Source: Dactylorhiza incarnata (Eukaryota; Streptophyta; Magnoliopsida; Asparagales; Orchidaceae). Taken from it: a stretch of DNA of 64,000 bases. The stretch lies in contig JAWHQI010000028.1 in assembly GCA_033032865.1 (NCBI GenBank), positions 7,831,001-7,895,000 on the forward strand, read 5' to 3'. Within the stretch, counting starts at the first letter, position 1. The number at the start of each line of letters is the position of its first letter. Positions 55,608 to 64,000 of this stretch are shown piece by piece. The notes under the pieces are model-generated. The model worked only from the letters and a program-made list of their open reading frames with translations. It was not told the DNA's origin and did no database searches. The position numbers were made by a program, and so were the translations under genes.

Positions 55608-56588
55608 ATGATGACAGTCGCTTCAGACTTCATGGCGGCTCTCCACAATATCAAGACCTCCATCGAGACCAACTTTTGGGATGCGGAAAGACGCCATCTG
55701 GACACTGAAAAACGCCATCGGGACGATATTGCCTCCCTCACTCTCAAGCTTATTGAGTTGACCGCCGCACTTCCCATGATCACCACCCCACCTACAGATC
55801 ACGCCAGCTCCAGTCAGGCACCTCCGCCTCCACCTCCGCCGCTTATCCGCCGCGAACCGTGAGCCTTCCTTCAACAAGACGTGGCTATGCAGCCGCGCTA
55901 CACCATGCCGAACTTTCCCACCTATGACGGCAAAACTGATCCATTGGCCTGGCTCACCCGGTGTGAGCAATTATTCGGCCACCAACAAATTCCAGTCGCT
56001 GATCGACTTTTGCTCGCCTCCTTTCACCTACTCGATTCAGCTTTGCTTTGGGCCGCACGTCTCCTCAACGACTAACCAGACCTGACTTGGGACGACTTCA
56101 AGCGGTATTGCAACCTACGTTTCGTCCCTCACATCCGCAGCAACACCCTCAGTGCCCTTACGACACTCCGTCAAACGGGAGCAGTTGATGATTACCTGGA
56201 GCAGTTTCATCTCCTTCTGGTACACGTCACACTTTCCCCAACAATGCAAGTCTCCATCTTCACAGCAGGACTTCAAGCTCGCCTCTAACTGGATGTCTAA
56301 TTTGAGGCCCCGCCAGACTTAGTGACTACTATGAGTCTGTCCCGACTATGCGACAGCCGCCTCTAGTTGGCCCGAGAGGCCTACTTGCCCACCGACCTCG
56401 ACACTCCACAGGTACGTCGCGAGGGTCCTCCCGCCACGCCGGTCCGTCGCTTATCTCGGACCGAGATGTTGGACCGCCGTGCTCAGGGTTTATGTTTTAA
56501 TTGCGACGAGCAGTACACTCGCGGACACATGTGCAAAAAGCTTTTCTACCTACATGTTGAAGACTCTAACGACGAAGGCGTCAGATGA
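55608..56588 (+). pseudogene. gypsy gag of the gag-only element
   Basis: Same family as 45707-46639. Segments readable: FPTYDGKTDPLAWLTRCEQL, LLDSALLWAARLL, YLEQFHLLL and the terminal CFNCDEQYTRGHMCKKLFYL. Stops at 55861, 56072 and near 56287 plus frame changes to 56366 break it. The last Cys box is intact except R to M between His and Cys. It ends 65 bases before the 3' LTR, with no pol. Confidence 0.82.
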
Positions 56589-56652
56589 AACTCGCATCAT
56601 TATCAACTCCCCTTGAGCTTGTGGTCAAGCTCATTTTGAACGGCGGGAGAGA

Positions 56653-57005
56653 TGTTATGGGATGTTATGGGCTGCATGCCTTTGCCATAGAATGTTATCA
56701 TAATGTAGGGGACCTCGAGCACCGGGTCTAGTAATTAGGCGTCTTTATTATTGTTTGTCTTTGTCTTTATTCTTGTTGTCTTTTTATTAAGTTGTAAGCC
56801 TATATAAAGGGCATATGTATGGTTGTAATAGACAAGTAAGAAGTAATCCAATTTCCCTTCTATTGAGTGAGATTATTGGTGGCTCTCTCCTCCAACGAGC
56901 AACCCCGCATAGGTAGCCGCGGTAACGGGCTCCATAGTATCCTCCACCACGGTCATCTCCGGCTCCAACCACTACTCCGACGCCTTCCCTTGTAGGCCCG
57001 TAACA
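56653..57005 (+). repeat. 3' LTR of the gag-only element
   Basis: Same length and the same doubled start as the 5' LTR; ends TAGGCCCGTAACA. TATATAAA at 56801-56808. Confidence 0.88.
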
Positions 57006-57039
57006 TTCTTCTTGAAAAAATGTAGATTTCTATTTCTGA

Positions 57040-57360
57040 GTTTTGCGTCGAATACTAATCGACATTTTGCCGAGTTCAACATTCATCTGTACTTCGAATC
57101 CTTCTCAATGCAATATCACAATCTTCCCGACGCCATTTGACTTAGAAAAAAATGAAGTATGCATCGACTTAGACTTATGTTTCCGCGTCGATACCTAGTC
57201 GACGTTGCGTCGATACCTAGTCGACGTTGCGTCGATACCTAGTCGACGTTGCGTCGAATACCAATCAAATGAAGCATCGACTGCCAGTATGATATACTTT
57301 TACTTCTATTCGAAGTTACTTTGACTTTCAATCGAAGTTTCGTTGACTGCTTTTCGACGC
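57040..57360. promoter_or_regulatory. CGTCGA/TCGACG array of the split copia LTR
   Basis: Includes three tandem copies of GCGTCGATACCTAGTCGACG (57186-57254), each a dyad with arms CGTCGA and TCGACG. Confidence 0.7.
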
Positions 57361-57545
57361 ATGTTTAACTCAACTGATTTTTGGTCTCCTTTTGACTTAG
57401 CCTTTGACACCCTAAGGTGGATATGATAATCTAGTACATCTAAAGACCAACTTACCCTCACTATACAACTTGTGTAATAATTCCTAGAGAATGAAATCAT
57501 TTTTACATAACTTGTAAGGTAAATTATGATGGTGTTTTTCCCAAC

Positions 57546-57845
57546 AATTTTCCTCTATTTAGCTTAGCAAATTTTACAGACTCTTAAGTGATTTCAAACA
57601 TATTGAAAAGGAAAAGAATACAAATACAAGTATATATTAAAAGACAGTAATATATAAACTGTAGAGAGTCTTCTGAGATCCAATTTGAAACTTCTTAATG
57701 ATAAAGAAAATAATTGTCCACCATAATTGAATATTTCCAAAATGTAATTGTTCTCAGCATAATTTTATAATCCCTTCTCACCTGGCTGTGATTTCTCTTT
57801 GTCTTTAGGAGAAAGTTTTCTCTTTCTAGAAGCATATTGTATTGG
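57546..57845 (-). other. 3' internal fragment of the split copia element
   Basis: AT-rich, no ORF. Lies between the LTR end and the next insertion. Confidence 0.4.
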
Positions 57846-58719
57846 TGTACAACCCAGTGTTCACCGACTCGTGGAGGAGCTAATCACAAGCAAGGGGAGG
57901 AGTACTCACTGATTCGCGGTGAGTACCCTTGAGAGGACCCAACGCAACCAACTACACCAAAAGCCCGGACTGTTGGTGAAGGCGCAACTTGATCTTTATA
58001 TCAATGGAAGGGCGCTACGGGTCAAGTGAGGAGACGCTGGACCCAACAATCCCCCCCCCCCCCAGCGTCCAGCACGACCCGCAATTCAGAGGTGCTCCAC
58101 ATGGCCCGCAGGCTCAGAGGTGGCTTGACACATGGCTGCGGCCGCCTGACCCACCGGGACCCACACAGGTAGAGAGAATTTCAGGAATTATCAGCGCCCC
58201 CCCCCGGTCTCGAACCCGCAACCTGCTTTGATACCAATTGAGAGGACCCAGCGCAACCAACTGCACCAAAATCCTGGACTGTTGGTGAATGCGCAACTTG
58301 ATCTTTATATCAATGGAAGGGCGCTACGGGTCAAGTGAGGAGATGTTGGACCCAACAACCCTGCCAGGGTGAGGCAAGGCGGAGTAGAGACGTCGCCCGT
58401 GAGAAATGAGCGACGGAGGTTTAGCGAGTCCCAAAGGACCGCTCTGGGGTGCATTTAGCCAGAGCGAGTCGGTTAAGGTCTCGCAGCGCCAGTCGGGCGT
58501 GGCGAGTGGAGGTTCGCCCCCACTCGCAAGAAGAGCTCTCGCGAGCCCAGCTCGCTGAGAAGCTGGCGAGTGGCGCCTTCACGGACCACTCGCCCAGCAG
58601 GGGTCTGCAGGTGAATTTACCCTGATACCCCTAGTGGGTTGCCAATAGCCCTCCAGAATAGTGGAGTTTGGCTGTTGGCAGACCAATTTGGGGTGCGTAT
58701 AGCAAAACCAAAAGGCGGG
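57846..58719 (+). mobile_element. partial LTR of the 49721 family, broken by a copia element
   Basis: Starts TGTACAACCCAG. 58616-58719 resembles 50521-50640 (AATAGTGGAGTTT, TTTGGGGTGCG, AAAAGGCGGG). The remaining part would lie beyond the copia insertion, outside the window. It contains the TRIM 57930-58357. Confidence 0.75.
57930..58357 (-). mobile_element. TRIM element, 428 bp
   Basis: Two 119-bp terminal direct repeats (57930-58048, 58239-58357; TGAGAGGACCCA...GGACCCAACA) differ at seven positions by eye. Exact TSD ACCCT (57925-57929, 58358-58362). The minus strand has a Met-type primer site TGGTATCAAAGC just inside the right repeat, so it reads leftward. The interior of 190 bp is non-coding, with C-runs at 58051-58064 and 58197-58205. 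Confidence 0.9.
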
Positions 58720-60166
58720 TGTTGGGAATCCTGCCCACATGATTCCTGATTTGAAGAAGTCACCAAGTCAAGATGACTTCACCTTGTATCTGATTACTTC
58801 TCTAGACAATAATCTCAGGAAGTTAATGCAATGTCGTCGAGAAGAACAGACAATATCGTCGACAATGAGTGCTTGTCGTCGTATTGACGGGCAGAGCAGC
58901 AGCCGCTGAGAAGCAAAGTATTCATCGAACGCTGAGACGTGGCAAGATCGTCGAACGCAGAGATGACACGGGACATCATCATGTGGATCACATGTCGTCG
59001 AGAGAACATATGATTACGACGACATGATGCAAGAAGAAAGCTCACGATGACACTATCAGAGAAAGAAGATCATTATATATACAGAATCGCCAGGATATCC
59101 TGTATCGTCGAGATACCACCATCTGAGCCAGAAGAAAGATCGCGACGACAAAGTCAGAGACAGTTTGCCGTCGTAATGATGCAAATATCCTGAAGACAGA
59201 ATTCAAATCTTGCGGACGTGATGTCAGCAATTAATGCCGCCGCCTGATTGTCCAAATCAGCGCGTGCTCTTATGGAATGGGCGTCTGACATTAAAGGACA
59301 ACAGATGTTACCGTTATGCGGCTTATCTTCCATTTAAAAGGGAACAGTATTGCCCAAGGAATTTTTTTTCCTGTGCAAGAAAAAGAACGAGAAAAAGAAT
59401 CTCGTCGCTCTTCAATAGAACCGTATTTTTCAGCGGAGAAGAAAGAGAACAAGATTCAAGAGTTCTCATAAGAATCAGTCATCTCCATTGACTGTGAAGT
59501 CGCCGTTCAACATCAGGCTAAAGAAGAAGATTGAAGAAGGAGCTGAGCCATAAAGATCAAATCTAAAGCGTCCTCTTCAACCGTAAGAAGCCAATCTTCA
59601 TCAGGCTAAGTTGCCGATCACCATCCGGCAGAAGAAGCAGTTTTATTTACTGTAATTTCTTGTAAGGCTTGCGGGCCAATTTGTCTAGCTTGAGGGTTGG
59701 AGAGCTGTGAGGCTTGAGGGCCAGGGCAGTGCTCTTGCGGGTGCGTCTTGTCGAGCTTGCGGGCTCGGGGGCAGTAGGGGCTTGCGGGCCTAGGATGTTG
59801 GGACTTGCGGGTCTGTGTGGTAGGGCTTGAGGGCCTGAGTGTCAAGCTTGCGGGCTCGGGGGCAGTAGGGGCTTGAGGGCTTAGGCTGTTGGGACTTGCG
59901 GGTCCGTGTTTTAAGGCTTGAGGGCCTGAAGCTTTTGGTGGAGTTTGCCGAGCCTAGCACACTGCTGGGTAGGCGTAGAGGGAAAGAGGACTACTCAAGA
60001 CACCCCATCTTGAGGAACCTCTATAGATCTTGTGTCGTCTGGTGTGACTTATTTGTGTGTTAACTTTGTACATTGCTTGAATATTGATAACTCACACTAA
60101 TAGATCAAAAAGCACCAAGATCACCTAACACCTCCCCCCCTCTAGGTGAGCATTCCATCTTCAACA
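58720..60166 (+). repeat. 5' LTR of the rightward copia element
   Basis: TGTTGGGAATCC...CATCTTCAACA, 1447 bp. U3 (58830-59190) has at least eight CGTCGA/TCGACG/CGTCGT words. A weak TTTAAAA TATA-like site lies at 59333-59339. The transcribed part holds a G-rich minisatellite. Confidence 0.85.
59660..59935. repeat. G-rich minisatellite built on GCTTGCGGG/GCTTGAGGG
   Basis: A short unit of about 8-25 bp within a longer duplication: 59750-59835 and 59848-59935 are near copies (GCTTGCGGGCTCGGGGGCAG in both). Confidence 0.85.
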
Positions 60167-60168
60167 AG

Positions 60169-60180
60169 TGGTATCAAAGC
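60169..60180 (+). promoter_or_regulatory. primer-binding site of the rightward copia element
   Basis: TGGTATCAAAGC, two bases after the LTR; initiator tRNA-Met type with one change. Confidence 0.85.
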
Positions 60181-60234
60181 AAGGTTGATCAAAAGGAGAC
60201 TTAACAGTCCGATCTAGATCAGGAACGACTCACC

Positions 60235-62181
60235 ATGGCCGGTGGAGATCTGAATCGCGAAATGAGAGCCATGAAGCTTCCCATCTGCACAAAAGAGAAT
60301 TTCCCCATTTGGAAGGAAAGAGTAAGGCTCTTTATGGAGGCAGCTGACCCAAGAATCTACCTGACAATCAAGCAGGGTCCCTTCATCCCTACCACTGCCT
60401 CCACTATTGATCCAACCAGGCAGGTGATAAAGAAATATGAAGACATGACCAAGGACGAGCTGGCCTTGGCAGGTCTAGACAAGAGGGCACAAAATGTCAT
60501 TGTAAGTGCCATAGATGACTCAACCCTCCAAAATCTAGTTCACTGCAAAACGGCCAAGGAGATGTGGGACTCCTTGATTGTATACATGGAAGGTACTGAA
60601 GAGGTAAGGTATGACATGAAATCTCTCCTCAACCAGGAATATGAAGTCTTCAAACAAGGCAAGAATGAAACAATCTCCAACTGTTATGAGAGATTTTTCA
60701 AGATCGTGAATGGACTGAGAAACTACGACAGAGAGTTCCCAAACTCTGATCTAAATGACAAATTTCTCAGATCCCTCACAAAGGAATGGGATATCAAGAT
60801 ATGTGCCATCTGAGAGATGGGCCAACTGGGCAACATGGAGCCCAAGAACCTATACGGGAATCTGCTGTCTCATGAACTTCAGCTTAATACAAGGAAGGCT
60901 GAAGAAGAAGAAAGCTCAAAGGTGAGCTCAAGAGAAAGATCGGTGGCTCTAAAGGCTGAGAGCACCCGAAGATTCAAGAGCAAGACCTCTGCTTCTCATA
61001 ATAAAACTGAGAACAGTGAGGAATCAGAAGCCAGCTCCTCTGACTCTGATGATACTGATAGAGAGGTAGCCCTCCTCTCAAAACAATTCAGAAAGCTGCT
61101 ACACAGAAGGAGGAGGGACAACAGCAGAAGCTCCTCCTCAAGCTCCAGAAGATCTGACTATCGAGACAGATCCAGGGATCCCAGGGAGGACAGGTATAAA
61201 TCCAACTCCAGTAAATATGATTTAAATAATATTGTTTGTTATTCTTGCAGCAAAACAGGTCACATGGCTGCAGACTGCACCTCCAAGAAAAAGGAATCAA
61301 GGAACCACGAAGAGAGAAGAAGCTCCAGGAGCAAGAGAACCTCTGAAAAGGGGTTCGTGGCAAAGAAGACCAAAACATTGAGTGACTCTGACTCAAGCTC
61401 CCCTGGGACTGAGGATGAAGCACTTATTGGACTGATGGCCACTAATGAAGGTAACCAGGATGACAACTCTCCTGGAAAGGTAAAATACATTACTTCTCTA
61501 TCTGCCTCTGATTCTGGATCAGTGGCAGATTCTTTGCATGATGATGAGGAGGTGTCTGCTGCCAACAGCACAGCCCCAAGATCTCAGTATGAAGTTGAAT
61601 CTGAACTAATAAGGCAATATAAAGCCTTATGGAAAGCCTTCAAAAACAGTAAGAAACTCCTCAAGGTGCAAACCAAGGAGTTAGAAGCCTTGAAGCTTGT
61701 ACAATCCAAGCTCCAGGAGACAGTTGAGAAGCTACCTTCTATGAGCAAAGAAGTGGACAAGCTCAAGGAAGCCATAAGGCTTAAGAATGCTGAGTTAGGA
61801 CAGAAAAACAAGGTCATTAGGGACCTTGAGGAAATGTTGTTGGCCGAGAAGAAACTTGCTTCCAGCCTCTCAATGCCCAAAACTATCCTGCCAGTAACTA
61901 ACACCTTCTCTGGACAGTTTAGAGTTGGTATCAGTTTCAATCAGGAGCCAGTCATGGGCAAAGATCCTGAGGTTAGACCCTCTTACAAGAAGGTGTTGTT
62001 AGCAAGTCCTTTAGCCCACAGACCTGCAGCAACAGCAGACAAGAGAATGGGAAAGGCTGTTCCTACAAAGCCTTCTCCCAAGAAGGTGAACCAAAGAGTG
62101 GTGAAGCCAATTCCCCCGGGTCACACACATGAGGTTCACCCTAGATCTGTTAGACAAGAAGACTTCTCTCCTGCTCATTAG
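60235..62181 (+). pseudogene. copia gag with zinc knuckle and coiled coil, one internal stop
   Basis: ATG 60235, 66 bases after the LTR. Capsid-like part (residues 1-192): FPIWKERVRLFMEAADP, LAGLDKRAQNVIVSAID, KEMWDSLIVYMEG, FFKIVNGLRNYDREFP and LRSLTKEWDIKI. A TGA at 60811-60813 follows where the family has Arg. The same frame continues with MGQLGNMEPKNLYGNLLSHE, an acidic and Arg/Ser-rich region, the knuckle CYSCSKTGHMAADC (near 61250) and a coiled coil (KSKLQETVEKLPSMSKEVDK, near 61710). It ends in TAG at 62179-62181. Gag packages element RNA. Apart from the stops it is well preserved. Confidence 0.88.
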
Positions 62182-62400
62182 CACTGTCATCCTACTCAGA
62201 TGATGAAGCAGAAGAGAAGATATAATAGATATGAGTGTTGGTGCTGCGGGAAAGTAGGTCACTTTGCATTGGACTGTTGGTTCAACCCAACATGGCTCAA
62301 TGCAAGGAGAGTGCAGAACCCTCCGAGGTTTGCGATTCCATTCTATCACCCTAACAGAAACCAAGGACCATATCCCTATTGTTTACCTGAGGGGAAGTGA
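62182..62400 (+). pseudogene. second zinc knuckle segment of the same polyprotein
   Basis: In frame with gag between TAG and TGA. Holds CWCCGKVGHFALDCW, an aromatic-rich CCHC knuckle that in related elements precedes the protease. Confidence 0.8.
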
Positions 62401-62664
62401 TTTGTTTTGCAGGTAGATCCAAATGCCAACCAATCTCCAATTTGGTATTTGGACAGTGGCTGCTCCAGGCATATGACTGGAGTCAGAAAGTATTTGAAAG
62501 AATTCATCCCTGTGGAGAATGGACCGACTGTTATCTTTGGAGGTTCAGAAAAGGGAGTGACCAGGGGCTATGACAACGTAACTAATGGGTTAGTTACCAT
62601 CACAAAGGTAGCTTATGTGGGGGGGGTTGAGACACAACCTCATAAGCATAAGTCGGCTTTGTGA
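62401..62664 (+). pseudogene. copia protease, frameshifted
   Basis: In frame after TGA: QVDPNANQSPIWYLDSGCSR gives the active-site Asp. It continues to KVAYVGG, where a run of eight G (62620-62627) shifts the frame; one fewer G would join it to the integrase frame. Confidence 0.82.
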
Positions 62665-63937
62665 TCTAGGCTTCGTTATTACTTTCCACAAGGACAAGTG
62701 TCTAATTAAGAAGTCCTCAGATTCTAAGACTACCTTAACTGGCACTCGGAGTGGGAACATTTATTATTTAAATTTCCTTAATATAAATTCTTCCATGCCC
62801 ATATGTCTTGTAGCTGATGGCAAAGAGGCTCTATGTGTACAATGGCACAAGAGACTTGCACACATCAATTATAAGACAATAGGCAAGGTTTTCTCACAGA
62901 ACCTGGTCAGAAATGGACCTGATATTATGTGCATCAAAGATGGTCCTTGTCAAGCCTGCCAACTAGGAAAGCAGACTAGGACTAGCTTTAAAAGCATCTC
63001 TAACAAAGAGTCCACAAGGTGCTTATTTTTACTGCACATGGATTTATTTGGTCCCATGTCAGTTCATAGCTTAGGAGGTAAGGCATACACCCTTGTAGTT
63101 GTTGATGACTACTCAAGGTTCACTTGGGTATTCTCCCTCAAAAAGAAATCAGATACCCTCGATATCTTGAAGAATTTTGTCAGGCAGATCCAGAATGAGA
63201 TGAGCTGTACTGTGGTCAAATTCATAAGTGACCATGGGACAGAATTTCAGTCAGGGGCCATGACAGAATTCTGCCAAGACCTAGGTATCTCCCAAGAATT
63301 CTCCTCCCCCAGAACTCCTCAACAGAATGAAGTTGCTGAAAAGAAGAACAGAACCTTGATAGAGGCTAGCAGGACAATGCTAAGTGACTCCTCATTACTA
63401 GAATACTTCTGGGCAGAGGCTGTCAACACTGCTTGTCATGTGATAAACAGAGCAACTATCATCAAAAACCACAGGAAAACTCCCTATGAGCTAATGAAGG
63501 GCAGACAACCACCTCTATCCTACTTTAGGATCTTTGGTAGCAAATGCTATGTCCTTAATAATGGGAAATCCAAACTAACTAAGTTTGGCGAGAAAAGCTG
63601 TGAAGGTATTTTTGTTGGATACAACTCCTACAGCCGGGCATACATAGTATACAACCTCAATACCCAAACAGTGGAAGAATCTATTCATGTTGTATTTGAT
63701 GAGACTAGCCTTATCCATAAGGGCTGGTCTAGTTCTCCAGTGAATGCAGATACAGTGGAAAGATTAGAGAAGCTATCCATTGAAGACAATGCTGACACCT
63801 CACTCAACAACAAGAATCAGCCAGTGATGGTTGAAATAGAGGTAGAACCTGCAGAAGATACAGAAACGGCAGAAGAATTGCAACCTGCAGAAGTAACTCC
63901 TGCAGAAATACCCCCAGAACACTTCCAACTGCCTTAA
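62615..63937 (+). pseudogene. copia integrase
   Basis: 440 codons. LRHNLISISRLCDLGF links to protease. Zinc region: WHKRLAH and CQACQLGKQTR. Core: MDLFGPM, VDDYSRFTWVF, ISDHGTEFQSG and TPQQNEVAEKKNRT (catalytic Glu kept; usual Gly and Arg replaced). C-terminal box: GEKSCEGIFVGYN. An acidic Glu/Pro-rich spacer follows, and the frame ends at TAA 63935-63937. A neighbouring frame resumes with VRDHPQEKIIGNV, the usual start of the region before reverse transcriptase, so a small indel lies at about 63930. Confidence 0.9.
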
Positions 63938-64000
63938 GACAAGTAAGAGATCATCCCCAAGAGAAGATAATAGGAAATGTCAACCAAGGGGTGCTGACAA

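Larger units (their letters stand above)
51841..57005 (+). mobile_element. complete gag-only gypsy element (TR-GAG type), split by a solo LTR
   Basis: LTRs 51841-52193 and 56653-57005, each 353 bp. Exact TSD TTCTT (51836-51840, 57006-57010). Primer-binding site TGGTATCAAAGCC at 52198-52210. Purine tract ACGGCGGGAGAGA before the 3' LTR. Between them is only a leader and gag. Without the 2.7-kb inserted solo LTR the element is about 2.44 kb. Non-autonomous elements that keep gag but no pol are known in plants as TR-GAG. Confidence 0.88.
49272..57545 (-). mobile_element. long copia LTR, leftward, split by two insertions
   Basis: Starts TGTCCCCTGAGAATTCTCTA and ends GTTTTTCCCAACA. The parts 49272-49720, 50971-51840 and 57011-57545 total about 1.85 kb. 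It is related to the LTR at 21710-23061, sharing GAGAATTCTCTAGAGGGG, the 32-bp hairpin units and the CGTCGA array. The sequence after it (57546-57845) would be the element's 3' internal end, because a degenerate purine tract AGAGGAAAAT precedes the LTR on the minus strand. The rest of the element lies under or beyond later insertions. Confidence 0.7.
58720..64000 (+). mobile_element. Ty1/copia element, runs out of the window
   Basis: 5' LTR 58720-60166, primer site 60169-60180, then gag, zinc knuckles, protease and integrase up to the end of the window. Reverse transcriptase, RNase H and the 3' LTR must be outside. It is inserted in the LTR at 57846-58719; the left flank is GCGGG. Gag has a long charged extension with a coiled coil, as in the leftward copia element at 26351-37181. 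Confidence 0.9.

Noticed and set aside
58197..58240. tRNA gene suggested by GGGTTCGAGACC and TGGTATCAAAGC
   Set aside because: Explained as a primer-binding site of the TRIM; no cloverleaf.

Overview
The window looks like nuclear DNA of a flowering plant, most likely a eudicot. Coding-looking sequence is almost entirely transposable-element protein: FAR1-type Mutator-like (MULE) transposases, hAT transposase, and Ty1/copia and Ty3/gypsy gag and pol. The LTR primer-binding sites match plant initiator tRNA-Met (TGGTATCAGAGC-type) or tRNA-Asp (TGGCGCCGTTGCCGGGGA-type). No complete host gene is visible. Three small stretches look like host exons: 77-174 on +, 23716-23792 on -, and a pair at 16919-17169 on -. 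Nearly every element protein is broken by stops, frameshifts or deletions.

Layout. 617-6938: two MULEs lie end to end, separated by only 9 bp. Both are transcribed leftward, and both encode a FAR1-type transposase fused to an OTU-like cysteine-protease domain. 7428-13500: a leftward non-autonomous Ty3/gypsy element with 1.5-kb LTRs, whose only ORF carries two CCHC zinc knuckles. 13723-15756: a hAT remnant that contains a 146-nt G homopolymer. 17282-23061: a leftward copia element with gag, no visible pol, and an extra intron-containing ORF. 24402-44405: a rightward Athila-like gypsy element. Its 5' LTR was hit by another gypsy solo LTR (25354-37906), and that LTR was hit by a leftward copia element (26351-37181). 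Each of these three insertions is bounded by an exact 5-bp target-site duplication (CCCAC, GACGG, TTTCC). 45245-47049: a 5'-truncated gag-only gypsy element. 47561-48899: a hAT inside which another hAT sits. 49272-57545: a long leftward copia LTR, split by a solo LTR (49721-50965) and by a complete gag-only element (51841-57005). The latter is itself split by a 2.7-kb solo LTR (52799-55515). 57846-58719: part of a second LTR of the 49721 family, carrying a 428-bp TRIM. 58720 to the window end: a rightward copia element with 5' LTR, gag, protease and integrase, running out of the window.

The most unusual signal is in the copia element at 26351-37181. Its LTR promoter carries a pair of dyad-symmetric motifs (CTGTCGGAATTCCGACAG, then TGTCGCCTGGGCGACA) followed 9 nt later by TATAAAG. 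The same order and spacing recur in the opposite orientation inside the element at 28837-28891. There they lie upstream of an antisense ORF (29501-30538), with a plausible intron between promoter and ORF. The pair is repeated three times in each LTR and twice more around the antisense ORF. The copia element at 17282-23061 shows a parallel arrangement: an extra ORF preceded by an AT-rich TATA-like site and by the CGTCGA/TCGACG motifs that also fill its LTR. This suggests extra genes driven by internal copies of LTR promoter parts. All statements come from reading the sequence; no database search or alignment was run.
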